12,622 nucleotides of DNA, taken from the NCBI GenBank assembly GCA_022837365.1, contig JALHHV010000119.1, positions 1-12,622 on the forward strand, given 5' to 3'. Shown here piece after piece: positions 11,760-12,622 of the stretch. Every line of letters starts with the position of its first letter. Position 1 is the first letter of the stretch. Source of the stretch: Desulfovibrio sp. GTDB taxonomy: Bacteria > Desulfobacterota > Desulfovibrionia > Desulfovibrionales > Desulfovibrionaceae. The notes beneath the pieces are model-generated. The model worked only from the letters and a program-made list of their open reading frames with translations. It made no database searches and was not told the origin of the DNA. A program made the position numbers and the translations under genes.

Positions 11760-12622
11760 ATGACCGCCACCCGGCGCTGCATCGTCATCCCCGCCATCAA
11801 GAAGAACGCGGTCATCCCCGACCAACTGGTGAAACGGCTGGCCGGGGTGACCCTGATCCAGCGCGCCATCGACACGGCCCGGTCCGTGGCCGAGGCGGCG
11901 GACATCGTGGTGGTCACCGACAGCCAGGAAATCGCCCTGGTCTGCGAGCGCAACGGGGTGCGCCACCACTACAACGCCAGCCTGCGCTTCACCTCGCTGG
12001 ACATCGTGCGCGAACTGCGCGGCGTGCTGGAAGAACTGGCCGCCGCCTACCCGTACCTGGTCATCTACCGGGCCAGTTGTCCGCTGCTGACCGGGCACGA
12101 CATCGACGACGCCTTCGCCCGCTTCCGGAACGAGGGCGCGGACGTGCTGGTGACGGTGAAGAGCATCCGCCAGCGGGTATGGGAAAAGCGCGACGGCAGC
12201 CTGGACGCGATCCTGGCCGACGAAGGGCCGGAGGACGGGCAGGACGACCGTTCCTCCGGCAACCGCGAAGTCTACGTGGAAAGCAAGGCGCTGGTCATGC
12301 TGCGCGCCTCGGCGCTGGCCCCCGGGGCCACCCCGCGCGTGATGCCCTATTTTCTCAACGACCGGGCCATCGAGATCAACAGCTACCAGGACTGGTGGCT
12401 GTGCGAAAAGCTGCTGGAGCGGCGGCACATCGTGTTCGTGGTGGCGGGCTACCCGGCCATCGGCATGGGGCACGTGTTCCGCGCCCTGATGCTGGCCCAC
12501 GAGATTTCCGACCACAAGATCACCTTCCTGTGCACCCGCGACAGCGAACTGGCGGTCAAGAACATCGCCGCGCGCGACTACCGCACCTACATCCAGCAGA
12601 CGGACGACCTTGCCGCCGGGCT
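11760..12622 (+). CDS. Fused CMP-sugar cytidylyltransferase / PseG-SpsG-like protein (3' end beyond window)
   Basis: Open from ATG 11760 to the window end (287 codons visible). Residues 1 to about 215 are a NeuA/SpsF-like cytidylyltransferase: RCIVIPAIKKNAVIP and LIQRAIDTA at the nucleotide-binding start, IVVVTDSQEIA, and YRASCPLLTGHDIDDAF, equivalent to the PTSPLR-type motif. From about 224, IVFVVAGYPAIGMGHVFRAL resembles the N-terminal glycine-rich GHxxR loop of PseG/SpsG, GT-B-fold UDP-sugar hydrolases related to MurG; this domain is cut by the window end. The first domain should activate an acidic sugar with CTP. The second could be a hydrolase or a transferase acting on the same sugar. 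Only a weak AGGGG lies upstream, with a 7-nt gap after the aminotransferase, so translation is probably coupled. Confidence 0.78.
   Translation, partial: MTATRRCIVIPAIKKNAVIPDQLVKRLAGVTLIQRAIDTARSVAEAADIVVVTDSQEIALVCERNGVRHHYNASLRFTSLDIVRELRGVLEELAAAYPYLVIYRASCPLLTGHDIDDAFARFRNEGADVLVTVKSIRQRVWEKRDGSLDAILADEGPEDGQDDRSSGNREVYVESKALVMLRASALAPGATPRVMPYFLNDRAIEINSYQDWWLCEKLLERRHIVFVVAGYPAIGMGHVFRALMLAHEISDHKITFLCTRDSELAVKNIAARDYRTYIQQTDDLAAG

Noticed and set aside
9119..11953. A 944-codon minus-strand open frame antisense to the sugar locus
   Set aside because: It is a shadow frame caused by strong third-position GC bias in the KdnB-like and aminotransferase genes; its His/Val/Gly-rich translation has no recognisable family.

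Overview
The window is GC-rich DNA with codon use, gene set and intergenic hairpins that suggest a sulfate-reducing deltaproteobacterium of the Desulfovibrio/Nitratidesulfovibrio type. This is inferred from product similarity and composition; no 16S or other marker gene is present. About 2.2 kb in the middle (roughly 4950-7200) is visibly more AT-rich than the rest and looks like a separately acquired two-gene module.

Layout. 1-165: end of a methyl-accepting chemotaxis protein. 164-359: a roughly 196-bp near-palindromic element with 17-bp perfect terminal inverted repeats; its left end overlaps the chemoreceptor stop codon. 456-2998 (minus strand): a complete ilvBN operon for branched-chain amino acid synthesis, consisting of a promoter, a 33-residue valine-rich leader peptide, an intrinsic terminator (attenuator), ilvB and an overlapping ilvN. 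3193-3268: tRNA-Thr(GGT). 3269-3669: a terminator hairpin, a 13-bp tandem repeat and a possible promoter. 3670-4014: a one-domain PilZ (c-di-GMP-binding) protein. 4070-4639 (minus): a LOG-family nucleotide phosphoribohydrolase. 4977-6035 (minus) and 6278-7054 (plus): the AT-richer pair, a PchR-like AraC regulator divergent from a small outer-membrane beta-barrel protein, with a nine-cytosine tract between them. 7302-8797 (minus): a HesB/IscA-like protein with its own near-consensus promoter, 3-methyladenine DNA glycosylase I, and a YbaY/YscW-like lipoprotein that overlaps the glycosylase gene by 4 bp. 9143-12622 (plus): a sugar-modification locus.

The sugar locus is the most interesting part. 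It encodes a KdnB-like iron-type alcohol dehydrogenase, a DegT/DnrJ-type PLP aminotransferase, and the start of a protein that joins a CMP-sugar cytidylyltransferase domain to a PseG/SpsG-like domain. In Shewanella, KdnB oxidises C8 of Kdo and KdnA aminates it to give 8-amino-Kdo for the LPS core. The order here (oxidase, aminotransferase, nucleotidyl-activating enzyme) fits an analogous route to an amino-ulosonic acid, with an unusual fused activation enzyme. The function is inferred from family and gene order.

The other notable element is the ilvBN attenuator. Its leader peptide has 8 Val in 13 residues, and three alternative RNA pairings (pause, antiterminator, terminator) can be read directly from the sequence. 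This architecture closely resembles that of the enterobacterial ivbL-ilvBN leader.
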